64,000 nt of DNA, taken from Pseudomonadota bacterium. Its GTDB lineage: Bacteria; Pseudomonadota; Gammaproteobacteria; Burkholderiales; Burkholderiaceae_C. Within the stretch, counting starts at the first letter, position 1, and every line of letters starts with the position of its first letter. The DNA lies in NCBI GenBank assembly GCA_963205115.1, contig CAUJHV010000005.1:62001-126000 (forward strand), read 5' to 3'. Below are positions 51,955 through 60,785 of this stretch, piece by piece. Made by a program: the position numbers and the translations under genes. Below the pieces are notes generated by a model. The model saw only the letters and a program-made list of their open reading frames with translations. It searched no databases and was not told the DNA's origin.

Positions 51955-52410
51955 ATGCGCGAATTCACCCTCCACCACCACGACGGTGCGGTCCGCCAGG
52001 TTGTCGCGAACGATCTGGAAGTGCCCTATCCCGAGGGCAAGCTCATCGTCTCGCGCACCGATCCGTCCGGCATCATCACCCACGCCAATCCGGCGTTTGT
52101 CGAGTTGTCCGGTTACGAGCGTGAGGAGCTGATCGGGCAGCCGCACCACATCCTGCGCCATCCCGACATGCCTGCCGCGGCATTTGCCGACCTGTGGCAG
52201 ACGATCGGCCGCGGTGACGCCTGGCACGGCTACGTCAAGAACCTCCGCAAGGACGGTTCGCACTACTGGGTCTACGCGACCGTGATCGCCAACATCCGAA
52301 ACGGCCAGGTCGTGGGCTACACGTCCGTGCGCCGCAAACCGTCGCCCACCCGCGTGGCCGAATGCGTCGAGCTCTACCGCCGCATGCGCGCCGAGGAGGT
52401 CACGGCATGA
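51955..52410 (+). CDS. Aer-type PAS-domain protein
   Basis: A 151-residue protein consisting of one PAS domain (residues 25-125) of the Aer type: GIITHANPAFVELSGYEREELIGQ, then HHILRHPDMPAAAFADLW and GYVKNLRKDGSHYWVYA. In Aer this domain holds FAD and senses redox state or oxygen. Unlike Aer, no membrane anchor, HAMP or methyl-accepting domain follows; about 20 helical residues end the protein. It is translationally coupled to the PhnD-like gene by an ATGA overlap. Confidence 0.9.
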   Translation: MREFTLHHHDGAVRQVVANDLEVPYPEGKLIVSRTDPSGIITHANPAFVELSGYEREELIGQPHHILRHPDMPAAAFADLWQTIGRGDAWHGYVKNLRKDGSHYWVYATVIANIRNGQVVGYTSVRRKPSPTRVAECVELYRRMRAEEVTA

Positions 52411-53153
52411 CGGCCCAACTCACGGTCAGCCCTGACTTCTCGCCCGAGCACATCGCTGGCTGGTATGTCTTCAACACCTGGCTGCAGCGCACGCTGGGCC
52501 AGCGCTGCCACCTGGAGCTCTACGACGATTTTGCGAGCCAGCGCGCGGCCATCCAGGCCGGTCGCGTCGACCTCATCTTCGCCAACCCGTTCGACGCCGC
52601 GATGCTGGTGCGCGAAAAGGGCTTTGCGCCCATCGCCGCGCCGAAGGGATCCTCGGACGAGGTGCTGGTGGCCGTATCGGCCACCGCGTCGACACAACGC
52701 ATCGAAGACCTGCGGCCTGGCCTGCGCGTGGCGCAGACACAGGATCCCGACGTCAACCTGATGGGCATGATCATGCTCGAGCCGGCGGACATCGGTCCGA
52801 AGGACGTGCAGGTCGTGCACGCGAGCAGCTACGTGCTGGTCGCCAAGAACCTGGTGCTGGGACGCGCCGATGTGGGCTTCTTCCTGAAGCAGGCCTATGA
52901 CGACCTGAGCCCCACCACCCGCGCCGGTCTGCGTCCGCTGGTGACCAGCCAGATCAGCGTCGTGCGCCACGTGCTGCTGGGCGGGCCAGGCTTCGCGGAA
53001 CACGCGAACGCGCTGCGCGAAGCCTTGCTGGGCATGCACGACAGCCCTGATGGCCGCCGCGTGCTCGAGGCCCTGGGCCTGACGGGCTGGGAAGGCCAGG
53101 ACGTCGAGGACACCGAATTCATGATCGACCTGATGGACGCGCTGATGCGCTGA
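52407..53153 (+). CDS. PhnD-like substrate-binding protein without signal peptide
   Basis: A 248-residue protein with the fold of phosphonate/phosphite-type ABC binding proteins: VSPDFSPEHIAGWYVFNTWL, QAGRVDLIFANPFDAAMLV, a second lobe with RPGLRVAQTQDPDVNLMGM and LGRADVGFFLKQAYDDL. It starts directly at the mature fold; there is no signal sequence or lipobox, and no permease or ATPase gene is near. It is coupled to the PAS gene. It therefore most likely binds a small ligand in the cytosol as a sensor instead of feeding a transporter. Confidence 0.82.
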   Translation: MTAQLTVSPDFSPEHIAGWYVFNTWLQRTLGQRCHLELYDDFASQRAAIQAGRVDLIFANPFDAAMLVREKGFAPIAAPKGSSDEVLVAVSATASTQRIEDLRPGLRVAQTQDPDVNLMGMIMLEPADIGPKDVQVVHASSYVLVAKNLVLGRADVGFFLKQAYDDLSPTTRAGLRPLVTSQISVVRHVLLGGPGFAEHANALREALLGMHDSPDGRRVLEALGLTGWEGQDVEDTEFMIDLMDALMR

Positions 53154-53178
53154 CCGACAGGAAACACGCGACATTCCC

Positions 53179-54378
53179 ATGAGCCCTTCGCACCGTTCCT
53201 TCTCCGCCGTTGCCCTGGCAGCGGCCTTGTTGTTCGTGCCGCCGCTGTCCGGGGCCAACCCCTCGGGAAAGGCCGCGGCACCGACGCAGATCGTCACCAA
53301 GGACAACGACAACCTCTGGAACCTGGGCGCGCCCTACGACAACTATCCGCGCTACACCCGTCAGCAGTGGATGGTGGCGACGCTGCGCCGCAACCCGGAT
53401 GCCTTCGTGCTGGGCAACATGCACCGCCTGCGCACGCAGGTGCCGCTGATCCTGCCGACGCCGCAGGAGATCGCGGCTGAAGATCTGGTGGCCGCCGAGG
53501 CGCTGATCACACGTCACTACAGCACCCAGAGCAGCAACCAGCCCGCGCCGGCACTGCCGCCGCTGGCCCAGGCGCCGGGCGCCACGCCGTCTGCACCGGC
53601 TGCCGCGGCACCCGCTGCGCCACCCGTGGCCACACCCGTGGCACCGCCTGCCGCACCGCCTGCAGCCGTGGCGCCGCCGGTCGTGACGCCGCCTGCAGTC
53701 ACGCCGCCGGCACCGGCACCGGCGCCGGTCGCCGCGGCCCCTGCGCCGGTGGCGGCCGTGCCCGCGCTGCCCGCGGCCTCGGCCTCACTGCCCAGCGCCT
53801 CCGCACCGGCCGTATCGGAGACACCTGCTCCCGCGCCATCAACGGTCTCGCCCACGCCGCCCGCGGCGGCACCGGAGCCGGCCGCACCGGCCGCGCGTGT
53901 GGCGCCTGGCCAGCCCTCCGGCCCCGGTGCCTGGCTGTGGTGGATCCCTTTGCTGGGCGGCGGCCTGATTGCCGGATTCGGCCTGTTTGCCTTCTGGCGG
54001 TCACGCGAGACCGGCCAGGACTTCTCGGAAACGATCAGCAGCCTGTTCCAGGACACGATCCAGCTGGTGCGCAAGTCCACGCCGAAGGTGATCACGGTCT
54101 CGACCGCGGGTGCCGACGTGGCCCGCTCCGTCGAACGCCTGGCCTCCACCTCGGCCCTGGTGCGCAGCGGTGAGGCCACGCCCGCCGCGAGCGGCAAGCG
54201 CGGTGCGAACCGGGCCGACATCGAACTGAAAATCGACATGGCGCGCGCGCAGATCGAACTGGGCCGCAAGGACGTGGCATTGCGCATCCTGCAAACGGTG
54301 CTGCGTGACGGCGATGCAGCCGCACGCCAGGTGGCACAGGACCTGATGGGGCCCGCGGCCGACCCCAGCGCGGCCTGA
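53179..54378 (+). CDS. Compact FimV-like inner-membrane protein
   Basis: A 399-residue protein with a signal peptide (residues 1-26), a FimV-type periplasmic LysM-like domain (NLWNLGAPYDNYPRYTRQQW, then LRRNPDAFVLGNMHRLR and LILPTPQEI), a Pro/Ala linker of about 130 residues, one membrane helix near 250-272 (WLWWIPLLGGGLIAGFGLF) and a cytoplasmic end with a FimV C-terminal helical repeat (IELKIDMARAQIELGRKDVALRIL). FimV is a polar hub needed for type IV pilus function in Pseudomonas; those proteins are about 900 residues, so this is a shortened form. It is the last gene of the operon. Confidence 0.87.
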   Translation: MSPSHRSFSAVALAAALLFVPPLSGANPSGKAAAPTQIVTKDNDNLWNLGAPYDNYPRYTRQQWMVATLRRNPDAFVLGNMHRLRTQVPLILPTPQEIAAEDLVAAEALITRHYSTQSSNQPAPALPPLAQAPGATPSAPAAAAPAAPPVATPVAPPAAPPAAVAPPVVTPPAVTPPAPAPAPVAAAPAPVAAVPALPAASASLPSASAPAVSETPAPAPSTVSPTPPAAAPEPAAPAARVAPGQPSGPGAWLWWIPLLGGGLIAGFGLFAFWRSRETGQDFSETISSLFQDTIQLVRKSTPKVITVSTAGADVARSVERLASTSALVRSGEATPAASGKRGANRADIELKIDMARAQIELGRKDVALRILQTVLRDGDAAARQVAQDLMGPAADPSAA

Positions 54379-54412
54379 CACCCGCGCCGCCGGGCGCCTG
54401 AAGCGTCACCAC

Positions 54413-54448
54413 AGGGGCATCGGCGCCAAGCCGATGCCCCTTTGTCTT
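54413..54448 (+). terminator. Rho-independent terminator after the fimV-like gene
   Basis: An 11-bp perfect stem (54413-54423 with 54431-54441, AGGGGCATCGG / CCGATGCCCCT) with a 7-base loop is followed by TTTGTCTTT. It closes the bactofilin-to-FimV operon. Confidence 0.88.
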
Positions 54449-54731
54449 TCCTGCACACCGCGCGCGCGGTGACCTGAACTGCCCACTTCCGCCTTGCCCC
54501 TGCTTCGGCAGGAATCCTGGGACGGGGTCGATAGGGTCAAGCGGAACCGCGCACGATCGACACGCCGGACAGCTCTGTGTCGCGCCCGATCGCCGCGCGC
54601 GGAAACCCGGCGCGGCAACGGCCCCGAACTTTCGCGGCGCCACCTTGGCGTCGACAAGCCGCAGGTCGGGTGGTGCGCGCGGGAAACCCACGGCGAGCCG
54701 TACACGCTTGCGCCCGTCGCCTGCCGACAAG
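54449..54731. other. Non-coding stretch between two terminators
   Basis: These 283 bases lie between the operon terminator and the bidirectional terminator after the MHS transporter gene. I see no convincing gene. A small hairpin, CCTGCTTCGGCAGG, occurs near 54498. GC-rich open frames exist but lack ribosome sites and family resemblance. Confidence 0.6.
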
Positions 54732-54760
54732 AAAAAGGCCGCCTCACGGGCGGCCTTTTT
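54732..54760. terminator. Bidirectional terminator
   Basis: A 12-bp stem (54732-54743 with 54749-54760) has AAAAA on one side and TTTTT on the other, so it can stop transcription from either strand. It lies 42 bases beyond the stop of the MHS transporter on the - strand. Confidence 0.9.
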
Positions 54761-54801
54761 GTCACGCGCAGCCGGCGGGCCTGGCCCGCCGCTGCGCACC
54801 A

Positions 54802-56526
54802 TCACTTGCCCAAGCGGCCGGGGTGCCAGTAGAGGAACTTCGAGTAGATGTCGACGTCCTTGGTCTCGCGCACGAACAGCATGCCGATGACCAGTGTGAG
54901 GCCGGCGATGACCACCGGGTACCACAGGCCGTGGTAGATGTCGCCGTTGCCCGCGGCCATGGCGAAGGCGATGGTGGGCATCAGGCCGCCGAACCAGCCA
55001 TTGCCGATGTGGTACGGGATGCTCAGCGAGGTGTAGCGGATGCGCGTGGGGAACATCTCGACCAGCGCGGCCGCGATCGGCCCGTAGACCATCGTCACGA
55101 AGATCACCAGCACCAGCAGGATCACGACGATCGCCGGCTTGTTCATCTTGGCGGGATCGGCCGCCTTCGGATAACCCGCTTCCACCAGCGCGGCGGCCAC
55201 CTTCTGGCGGAACTCCGTGATGGCCACCGTCGTGGCCGGCTCGAACCGGTCCCCTTCCGCGGTCAGGCGCCCGTTCGGCGCGGGGATCTCGACTTTGCCC
55301 ACCATCACCACGGCCGGACTGCCGGACGGCAGCGCGACATTGGCATAACTCGCCGCGTTCACGGCCAGCGTGCGCTTGGCGATGTCGCAGGCGGACGTGA
55401 AGTCGATTTCGCGGGCGATCGGGCTGCCTTGGAACGAACAGGTCATCGGATCGGCCTTCACGACCACCTGTGAATTGGCCAGCGCACGCGCCAGGTCGGG
55501 GTTCGCCGCTTCGGTCAGGGCCTTGAACAGCGGGAAGTAGGTCAGGCAGGCCAGCAACAGGCCGGCCATGATCACCGGCTTGCGGCCCACGCGGTCGGAC
55601 AGGATGCCGAAGACCACGTAGAACGGCGTGCCCAGCAGCAGCGCCAGGCCCAGCAGGATGTTGGCTGTGGAGCCGTCGACCTTCAGGACGCTGGTCAGGA
55701 AGAACATCGTGTAGAACTGGCCCGTGTACCAGATGACCGCCTGGCCGGCGACCAGGCCGAACAGGGCCAGGATCAGGATGCGCAGATTCTTGGGCTGGCC
55801 GAAGCACTCCGCCAGCGGTGCCTTGGAGACCTTGCCCTCTTCCTGCATCTTCAGGAAGGCCGGCGATTCGGCCATGCTCATGCGGATCCACACGCTCACG
55901 GCCAGCAGCACGATGGACACCAGGAACGGCAGGCGCCAGCCCCAATCGGCAAAGGCCTCTTCGCCCAGCGCCGTGCGCACGCCCAGGATGACCATCAGCG
56001 ACAGCAGCAGGCCCAGCGTCGCGGTCGTCTGGATCCAGGCCGTGTACCGTCCGCGATGACCCTGGGGCGCGTGTTCGGCCACGTAGATCGCCGCGCCACC
56101 GTACTCACCGCCCAGTGCCAGACCCTGGGCCAGCCGCAGCACGATCAGCAGCATCGGCGCCACCAGGCCCACCGACGCATAGTTGGGAAGCACGCCCACC
56201 AGGAAGGTCGCACTGCCCATGATCAGGATCGTGATCAGGAAGGTGTGCTTGCGGCCGATCATGTCGCCCAGGCGGCCGAAGATCACCGCACCCAACGGGC
56301 GCACGATGAAGCCCGCCGCAAACGCCAGCAGCGCGAAGATGAAGGCCGCCGTGGGGTCCAGACCGCCGAAGAACTGCTTGGCCATGATGGTGGCCAACGC
56401 GCCGTAGAGATAGAAGTCGTACCACTCGAAGATCGTGCCGACCGACGAGGCCAGGATGACGCGCCGGTCTTCCGGGTCCATGGCGCGAATGTCCTCGCGT
56501 GCGGCTGCGGTGGGGCTCGATGACAT
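54802..56526 (-). CDS. MFS transporter of the metabolite:H+ symporter (MHS) family
   Basis: A 574-residue proton-coupled transporter. GTIFEWYDFYLYGALA in the first helix, RPLGAVIFGRLGDMIGRK (family loop 2-3 motif) and ALGGEYGGAAIYVAEHAP in helix 5 are typical of the ShiA/KgtP/ProP group. An insert of about 110 residues between the eighth and ninth helices (from NPDLARALANS to AADPAKMNKP), with two cysteines, would face outside. The substrate is probably an organic acid or related solute, but it cannot be read from sequence. Confidence 0.9.
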   Translation of the reverse strand: MSSSPTAAAREDIRAMDPEDRRVILASSVGTIFEWYDFYLYGALATIMAKQFFGGLDPTAAFIFALLAFAAGFIVRPLGAVIFGRLGDMIGRKHTFLITILIMGSATFLVGVLPNYASVGLVAPMLLIVLRLAQGLALGGEYGGAAIYVAEHAPQGHRGRYTAWIQTTATLGLLLSLMVILGVRTALGEEAFADWGWRLPFLVSIVLLAVSVWIRMSMAESPAFLKMQEEGKVSKAPLAECFGQPKNLRILILALFGLVAGQAVIWYTGQFYTMFFLTSVLKVDGSTANILLGLALLLGTPFYVVFGILSDRVGRKPVIMAGLLLACLTYFPLFKALTEAANPDLARALANSQVVVKADPMTCSFQGSPIAREIDFTSACDIAKRTLAVNAASYANVALPSGSPAVVMVGKVEIPAPNGRLTAEGDRFEPATTVAITEFRQKVAAALVEAGYPKAADPAKMNKPAIVVILLVLVIFVTMVYGPIAAALVEMFPTRIRYTSLSIPYHIGNGWFGGLMPTIAFAMAAGNGDIYHGLWYPVVIAGLTLVIGMLFVRETKDVDIYSKFLYWHPGRLGK

Positions 56527-56590
56527 GGGTTCGTTTCTCCGGAAGAACGGATGTGCGCGAAAGAGGGACGGTGGCAGCGGGTGTGGGCGC

Positions 56591-57439
56591 TCAGGCGCCC
56601 ATGAGCAGGCGCGGCGCGTAACGCAGCGCCTCGGGCAGCTTGGCGGCTTCGGTCAGGGCCCGGCCCACGATCTGGTCGGCGCCGACGCGGCCGAAGGCCA
56701 GCACCAGCGCGCCGTGCGTCAGCTGCATGAGCCCGACCAGGTCTTCCGTCGGCCCGTGCAGTTTCCAGTCATGTGACAGCGCCCGGTCCCAGGCGCGCCC
56801 GTACTGCTCGCGCACGTCGACGGAGGCCCGATTGCCCGCCAGCGCACGCATCGCGTCGTTGCGGACCTCGTCCATCGCCTCGCGGTGTGCGGTCGACAGT
56901 TCGCCGACCAGCGCCCGCATGGTGGCGCCGAAGATCGCGGTGGGCTCGGCGGCAAACGGTGCCACGGGCGCCGCCGCAGGCGTCGCCACCGGCACCGGCA
57001 CCTGCACGGGCACGGGGCCAGGTACGGGCTGCGCGAGCACCGCGACCGGCACCGACAGCGACGGCGGGACGTAGCCCGGCTGGTTCCATGACAGCGGCGC
57101 GGCCAGAGGTGCTGCCACGGGTGCCACCGGCGGCATCAGCGGCGCAGCAGCCGGCTGCGGACGCATGGCCTGCATCATCGGCCAGGGATCCAGCGGCAGG
57201 GAGTCCTCCGGCGCACGCAGCGCCTTGAAGAAGTCGGCGTACAGGCGCTTGCGCGTGCCGGCATCGAACAAATGCCGCTGCGCCAGAGCATCGACGCATT
57301 CGATGATGTCGCTGACGCTGTCCCCCCGCAGGCTGGTCTGCAAGGACCACAGTTCCTGCAGCAGGGTGTCCTCCTCGAGCAGACTCGACAGCACCGCTAC
57401 CGCGGCGCGCCGACGCAAGGACTGGTTCTCTTTCGCCAT
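56591..57439 (-). CDS. Unrecognised two-part protein with Pro/Val/Ala-rich linker
   Basis: A 282-residue soluble protein. Residues 1-90 are helical (LSSLLEEDTLLQELWSLQTSL, CVDALAQRHLFDAGTRKRLYADFFKAL), then comes a linker rich in Pro, Val and Ala of about 85 residues, then a second helical part of about 105 residues (MRALVGELSTAHREAMDEVRNDAMRALAG, identified here by its start). The start at 57439 is chosen for MAKENQSL. No signal peptide or membrane helix. I cannot assign a function; the C-terminal helices look phasin-like in character but that is weak. Confidence 0.62.
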   Translation of the reverse strand: MAKENQSLRRRAAVAVLSSLLEEDTLLQELWSLQTSLRGDSVSDIIECVDALAQRHLFDAGTRKRLYADFFKALRAPEDSLPLDPWPMMQAMRPQPAAAPLMPPVAPVAAPLAAPLSWNQPGYVPPSLSVPVAVLAQPVPGPVPVQVPVPVATPAAAPVAPFAAEPTAIFGATMRALVGELSTAHREAMDEVRNDAMRALAGNRASVDVREQYGRAWDRALSHDWKLHGPTEDLVGLMQLTHGALVLAFGRVGADQIVGRALTEAAKLPEALRYAPRLLMGA

Positions 57440-57734
57440 CAACTTGACCTCATCACGGGCAGGCAAGCGCAAACGACGGGCTGCCGTGTCTGGCTGCCAC
57501 CCGCTCCGCCACCCTCAATTGGGAGAGGCCGGACGTTCGCACGTATCGCCCCAATGTGGGATCCTGGGCACGGGGGGAAACCAACCCACGTTCTGGGGGG
57601 TGACCCCGCCGAGCCGGTCTGACGGGCTCGGCGCACGGCGTGCCGGCGCGGTTGCTGGCGGCACTCGACAGGGCTCTCGCCGCGGCGTAAGTTCCATGCA
57701 TGGACCGTCCGTACAGAACCCATGGAGCCTGACG

Positions 57735-59414
57735 ATGAATGCACCCGAATCCGTGCTGCGCGTAGATCCGCTCGATGCGGAGACCCATTCGGTGACCAAT
57801 GTCTCGCGTGAACTGCAGGACTTCAACGCCTTCAGCAGCGATGCCGCGCTGTGTGAGGCCGTCTCGCGCGAAGGCGCGGGCTGGGCTGTGGGCTCACTGA
57901 CGGACTTCGGCGCCATGACCGGCTCGGCCGCGCACCTGGAACTGGGCGTGCAGGCCAATCGCCAGCCGCCCGAACTGGACACGCACGACCGCTTCGGCCA
58001 CCGCATCGATGCGGTGCGATTTCATCCGGCCTACCACGCGCTGATGCGCAGTTCGATCGAACACGGCCTGCACGCCAGTCCGTGGTCGGACCCGCGACCC
58101 GGCGCGCATGTGGCGCGTGCCGCCCGGGTCTATCTGCAATCGCAGGCCGAAGCCGGCCACATCTGCCCGATCACGATGACCTTCGCGGCCGTGCCGGCCC
58201 TGCGCGCCACGCCGGGCCTGGCCGCCTGGTGGGAGCCGCGCATCACGGCGTCGCACTACGACCCGCGCAACGTGCCGGCGCACGAAAAATCGGGCCTGAC
58301 CATCGGCATGGCGATGACCGAAAAGCAGGGCGGCTCGGACGTGCGGGCCAACACCACGCAGGCGCACCCGACCGGCGTGCGCGGCCCGGGCGAGGCCTAC
58401 GAGCTCGTCGGCCACAAGTTCTTCGTCTCCGCGCCGATGTGCGACGCCTTCCTGACGCTGGCGCAGACACCCGCCGGTCTGGGATGCTTCCTGATGCCGC
58501 GCTGGCGGCCCGACGGCAGCAAGAACGCGATGCAGGTCATCCGCCTGAAGCGCAAGATGGGCAACGTCTCCAACGCGTCCAGCGAAACCGAGTTGCGCGG
58601 CGCGCTGGCCTGGCTGGTCGGCGACGAAGGCCGCGGCGTGCGCACCATCATCGACATGGTCGCGATGACACGCTTCGACTGCATGGTCGGCTCCACCGCC
58701 GGGCAACGCGCCGCAGTGGCCCAGGCACTGCACCACTGCAGCATCCGCTCGGCCTTTGGCCGGGTGCTGAACCAGCAGCCGCTGATGCAGAACGTGCTGG
58801 CCGATCTGGTGCTGGAGCATGAAGGTTCATTGGCCCTGACGATGCGGCTGGCGCGTGCGCTCGATCACCGCGACACACCGCACGAGGACCGGCTGGTGCG
58901 CCTGCTGACAGCCGTGGGCAAGTACTGGATCTGCAAGCGCACGCCGCAGCACGCCTACGAGGCCATGGAGTGCATCGGCGGCAGCGGCGTGATGGAAGAC
59001 AGCCCGATGCCGCGGCTGTTCCGCGAGTCACCCGTCAATGCGATCTGGGAAGGCAGCGGCAACGTGCAGTGCCTGGACGTGCTGCGGGCCATGCAGAAGA
59101 CACCAGACGTCGTGGACGCGTTTTTTGCCGAACTCGGCGCGGCGCGCAGCGGCGATGCGCGGCTCGACCGCTGGGTCAGCGATCTGAAGGCATCCTTCGC
59201 CGACACGGCTGACGTCGAATACCGCGCGCGGCACCTGGTCGACCAGATGGCGCTGGCCATCCAGGCTGCGGTGCTGGTGCAGCACGCACCAGCGGCGGTG
59301 GCCGATGCGTTCTGCGCCGCGCGGCTGACGGGAATGGGGCATCGCCAGTACGGCAGCCTGCCGCGCGGCGTGGATTGCGCGGCCTTGATCGCACGTGCGA
59401 CGCCGCGCGCCTGA
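57735..59414 (+). CDS. AidB-like acyl-CoA dehydrogenase
   Basis: A 559-residue flavoprotein of the acyl-CoA dehydrogenase superfamily in the AidB branch: GMAMTEKQGGSDVRANTT, ELVGHKFFVSAPMCDAF, KRKMGNVSNASSETEL and the C-terminal AYEAMECIGGSGVMEDSPM. E. coli AidB is induced during alkylation stress and protects DNA; other members may oxidise acyl-CoA. The length fits AidB (about 540) and not the short dehydrogenases (about 380). The ATG at 57735 lies after a spacer of about 295 bases shared with the divergent unknown gene. Confidence 0.9.
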   Translation: MNAPESVLRVDPLDAETHSVTNVSRELQDFNAFSSDAALCEAVSREGAGWAVGSLTDFGAMTGSAAHLELGVQANRQPPELDTHDRFGHRIDAVRFHPAYHALMRSSIEHGLHASPWSDPRPGAHVARAARVYLQSQAEAGHICPITMTFAAVPALRATPGLAAWWEPRITASHYDPRNVPAHEKSGLTIGMAMTEKQGGSDVRANTTQAHPTGVRGPGEAYELVGHKFFVSAPMCDAFLTLAQTPAGLGCFLMPRWRPDGSKNAMQVIRLKRKMGNVSNASSETELRGALAWLVGDEGRGVRTIIDMVAMTRFDCMVGSTAGQRAAVAQALHHCSIRSAFGRVLNQQPLMQNVLADLVLEHEGSLALTMRLARALDHRDTPHEDRLVRLLTAVGKYWICKRTPQHAYEAMECIGGSGVMEDSPMPRLFRESPVNAIWEGSGNVQCLDVLRAMQKTPDVVDAFFAELGAARSGDARLDRWVSDLKASFADTADVEYRARHLVDQMALAIQAAVLVQHAPAAVADAFCAARLTGMGHRQYGSLPRGVDCAALIARATPRA

Positions 59415-59495
59415 GCGCATGTGCACCCGGCCGTCGAACGCGCTGCTGCGGGCCGGAACGAATCACTGGCGCTGAGCCCGCCAGCGGCCATCGCT

Positions 59496-60704
59496 TCAGC
59501 GTGCTCGGCCGGACACCGTCGGCGCAGCCAGACGGGCGCGCCAGCGGACGCCCAGCAGCGCTCCCACCGCCACCTGCCCCAGCGTGGCCAGCCCCATGGC
59601 CAGGTGCGTCTGCGAGGCCACCAGGCTGGCCGCCAGCATGGCCAGGCCACACAACGCGAGCGCCAGCCAGCCACCGGCGGCAGCCGTCGACGGAGCGGCG
59701 ATCCACGCAGCGACTTTGCGCGACAAGCCGATGCTCAGCACGACCAGGCACAAGGCCCCGGCCCCGTAAGCCAGGGGAGACCACGGCGGTGGCAACAGGA
59801 TCTTGGTCACATGAATCAGGCCGTAATGCATCGGAACGACCAGATAGGCCGCAGGCCCGCGCAGGGCCAGGTGGCGAACGAGCTGCGGCCAGCGCGCCGC
59901 GGCGAACGAACAGAGCATGGCCGCGAACAGCACGCTGCCCAGCGAAAGGACCAGGAACGGGGCGTTCATCACGCCCCAGCGGAAGAAGGACTTGCCCATC
60001 GCCGTGAGCCCCGCCGTCGCCACCAGCAAGGCCACGCTGGCCGCAGCCATCCAGGCACGACGCCGTCGGCCCGCGTCGTCAGACACCTGCCCCGGGAGGT
60101 CGCTCGGGAACAGGCCTGCGCGCGCCAAGGCATAGCCCAGCAGCGGAAACACCATCCACGGCGCCAGCGGGTAGCCGACGTTGGGCTGGCCGAGGGCGCC
60201 GAAGATGAACGAGCCCCACGGCGAGCGCTGCAGCTCGGGCGGCAGCAGCGGCCCCACACCCAGGCGCATGACCAGCAGCATGGCCGCCAGCACGCAGGCC
60301 AGGCGCACGGGCTGCCGTTGGCGGTCGACCACGGTGACCACCACCATCGCCAGGGCGATGAAGCCGAAGAAGTCCAGGCCCGGCTGCTGCGAGCGCGCCA
60401 GGATCGCCAGCTGGTCGGCGACCAGCAACAGCGCCACTTTCCAGGCCAGCGAGGTCCAGTCGCCCGGCGACGCACGACCGCCACCGGCCAGACCGATGGC
60501 CGAACCCGTGGCCAGAAAGAACAGCACCGGTGCCAGGCTGCCGGTGAAGACCAGCAGGCCGGACACGCCATGGCCCGTCGCTGCCGCGTCCAACCACGCG
60601 AAGCCCGCGTGGTTGAGCACCATCAGGACGGCCGCGAGGCCACGAAAGACGTCGAGCGCCAAGGAGCCCGCGTAGGCGCGGCTCGCGGCAGGGGCTGGAA
60701 TCAC
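59496..60704 (-). CDS. Multi-pass acyltransferase (HGSNAT / acyltransferase-3-like)
   Basis: A 402-residue membrane protein with about ten hydrophobic helices. It opens with LALDVFRGLAAVLMVLNHAG, the signature of membrane O- or N-acyltransferases with a buried histidine. The GTG at 60704 is chosen because GAGGA stands before it; an in-frame ATG at 60749 has no such site. The acceptor is unknown: a cell-envelope sugar or lipid is likely from the family. It is transcribed in the same direction as the dioxygenase gene 81 bases upstream. Confidence 0.8.
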   Translation of the reverse strand: MIPAPAASRAYAGSLALDVFRGLAAVLMVLNHAGFAWLDAAATGHGVSGLLVFTGSLAPVLFFLATGSAIGLAGGGRASPGDWTSLAWKVALLLVADQLAILARSQQPGLDFFGFIALAMVVVTVVDRQRQPVRLACVLAAMLLVMRLGVGPLLPPELQRSPWGSFIFGALGQPNVGYPLAPWMVFPLLGYALARAGLFPSDLPGQVSDDAGRRRRAWMAAASVALLVATAGLTAMGKSFFRWGVMNAPFLVLSLGSVLFAAMLCSFAAARWPQLVRHLALRGPAAYLVVPMHYGLIHVTKILLPPPWSPLAYGAGALCLVVLSIGLSRKVAAWIAAPSTAAAGGWLALALCGLAMLAASLVASQTHLAMGLATLGQVAVGALLGVRWRARLAAPTVSGRAR

Positions 60705-60785
60705 GGCGCAGTTTTCCTCAGAGCAGCGGCCGACCGCACGGCGCGGCATGGCAGAACCGGGCGCTGCCCGGGCTCCGCGCGCCGA

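Noticed and set aside
54449..54731. A small gene in the gap between the FimV-like and transporter genes
   Set aside because: Open frames are present only because of high GC; none has a ribosome site, a family resemblance or sensible composition.
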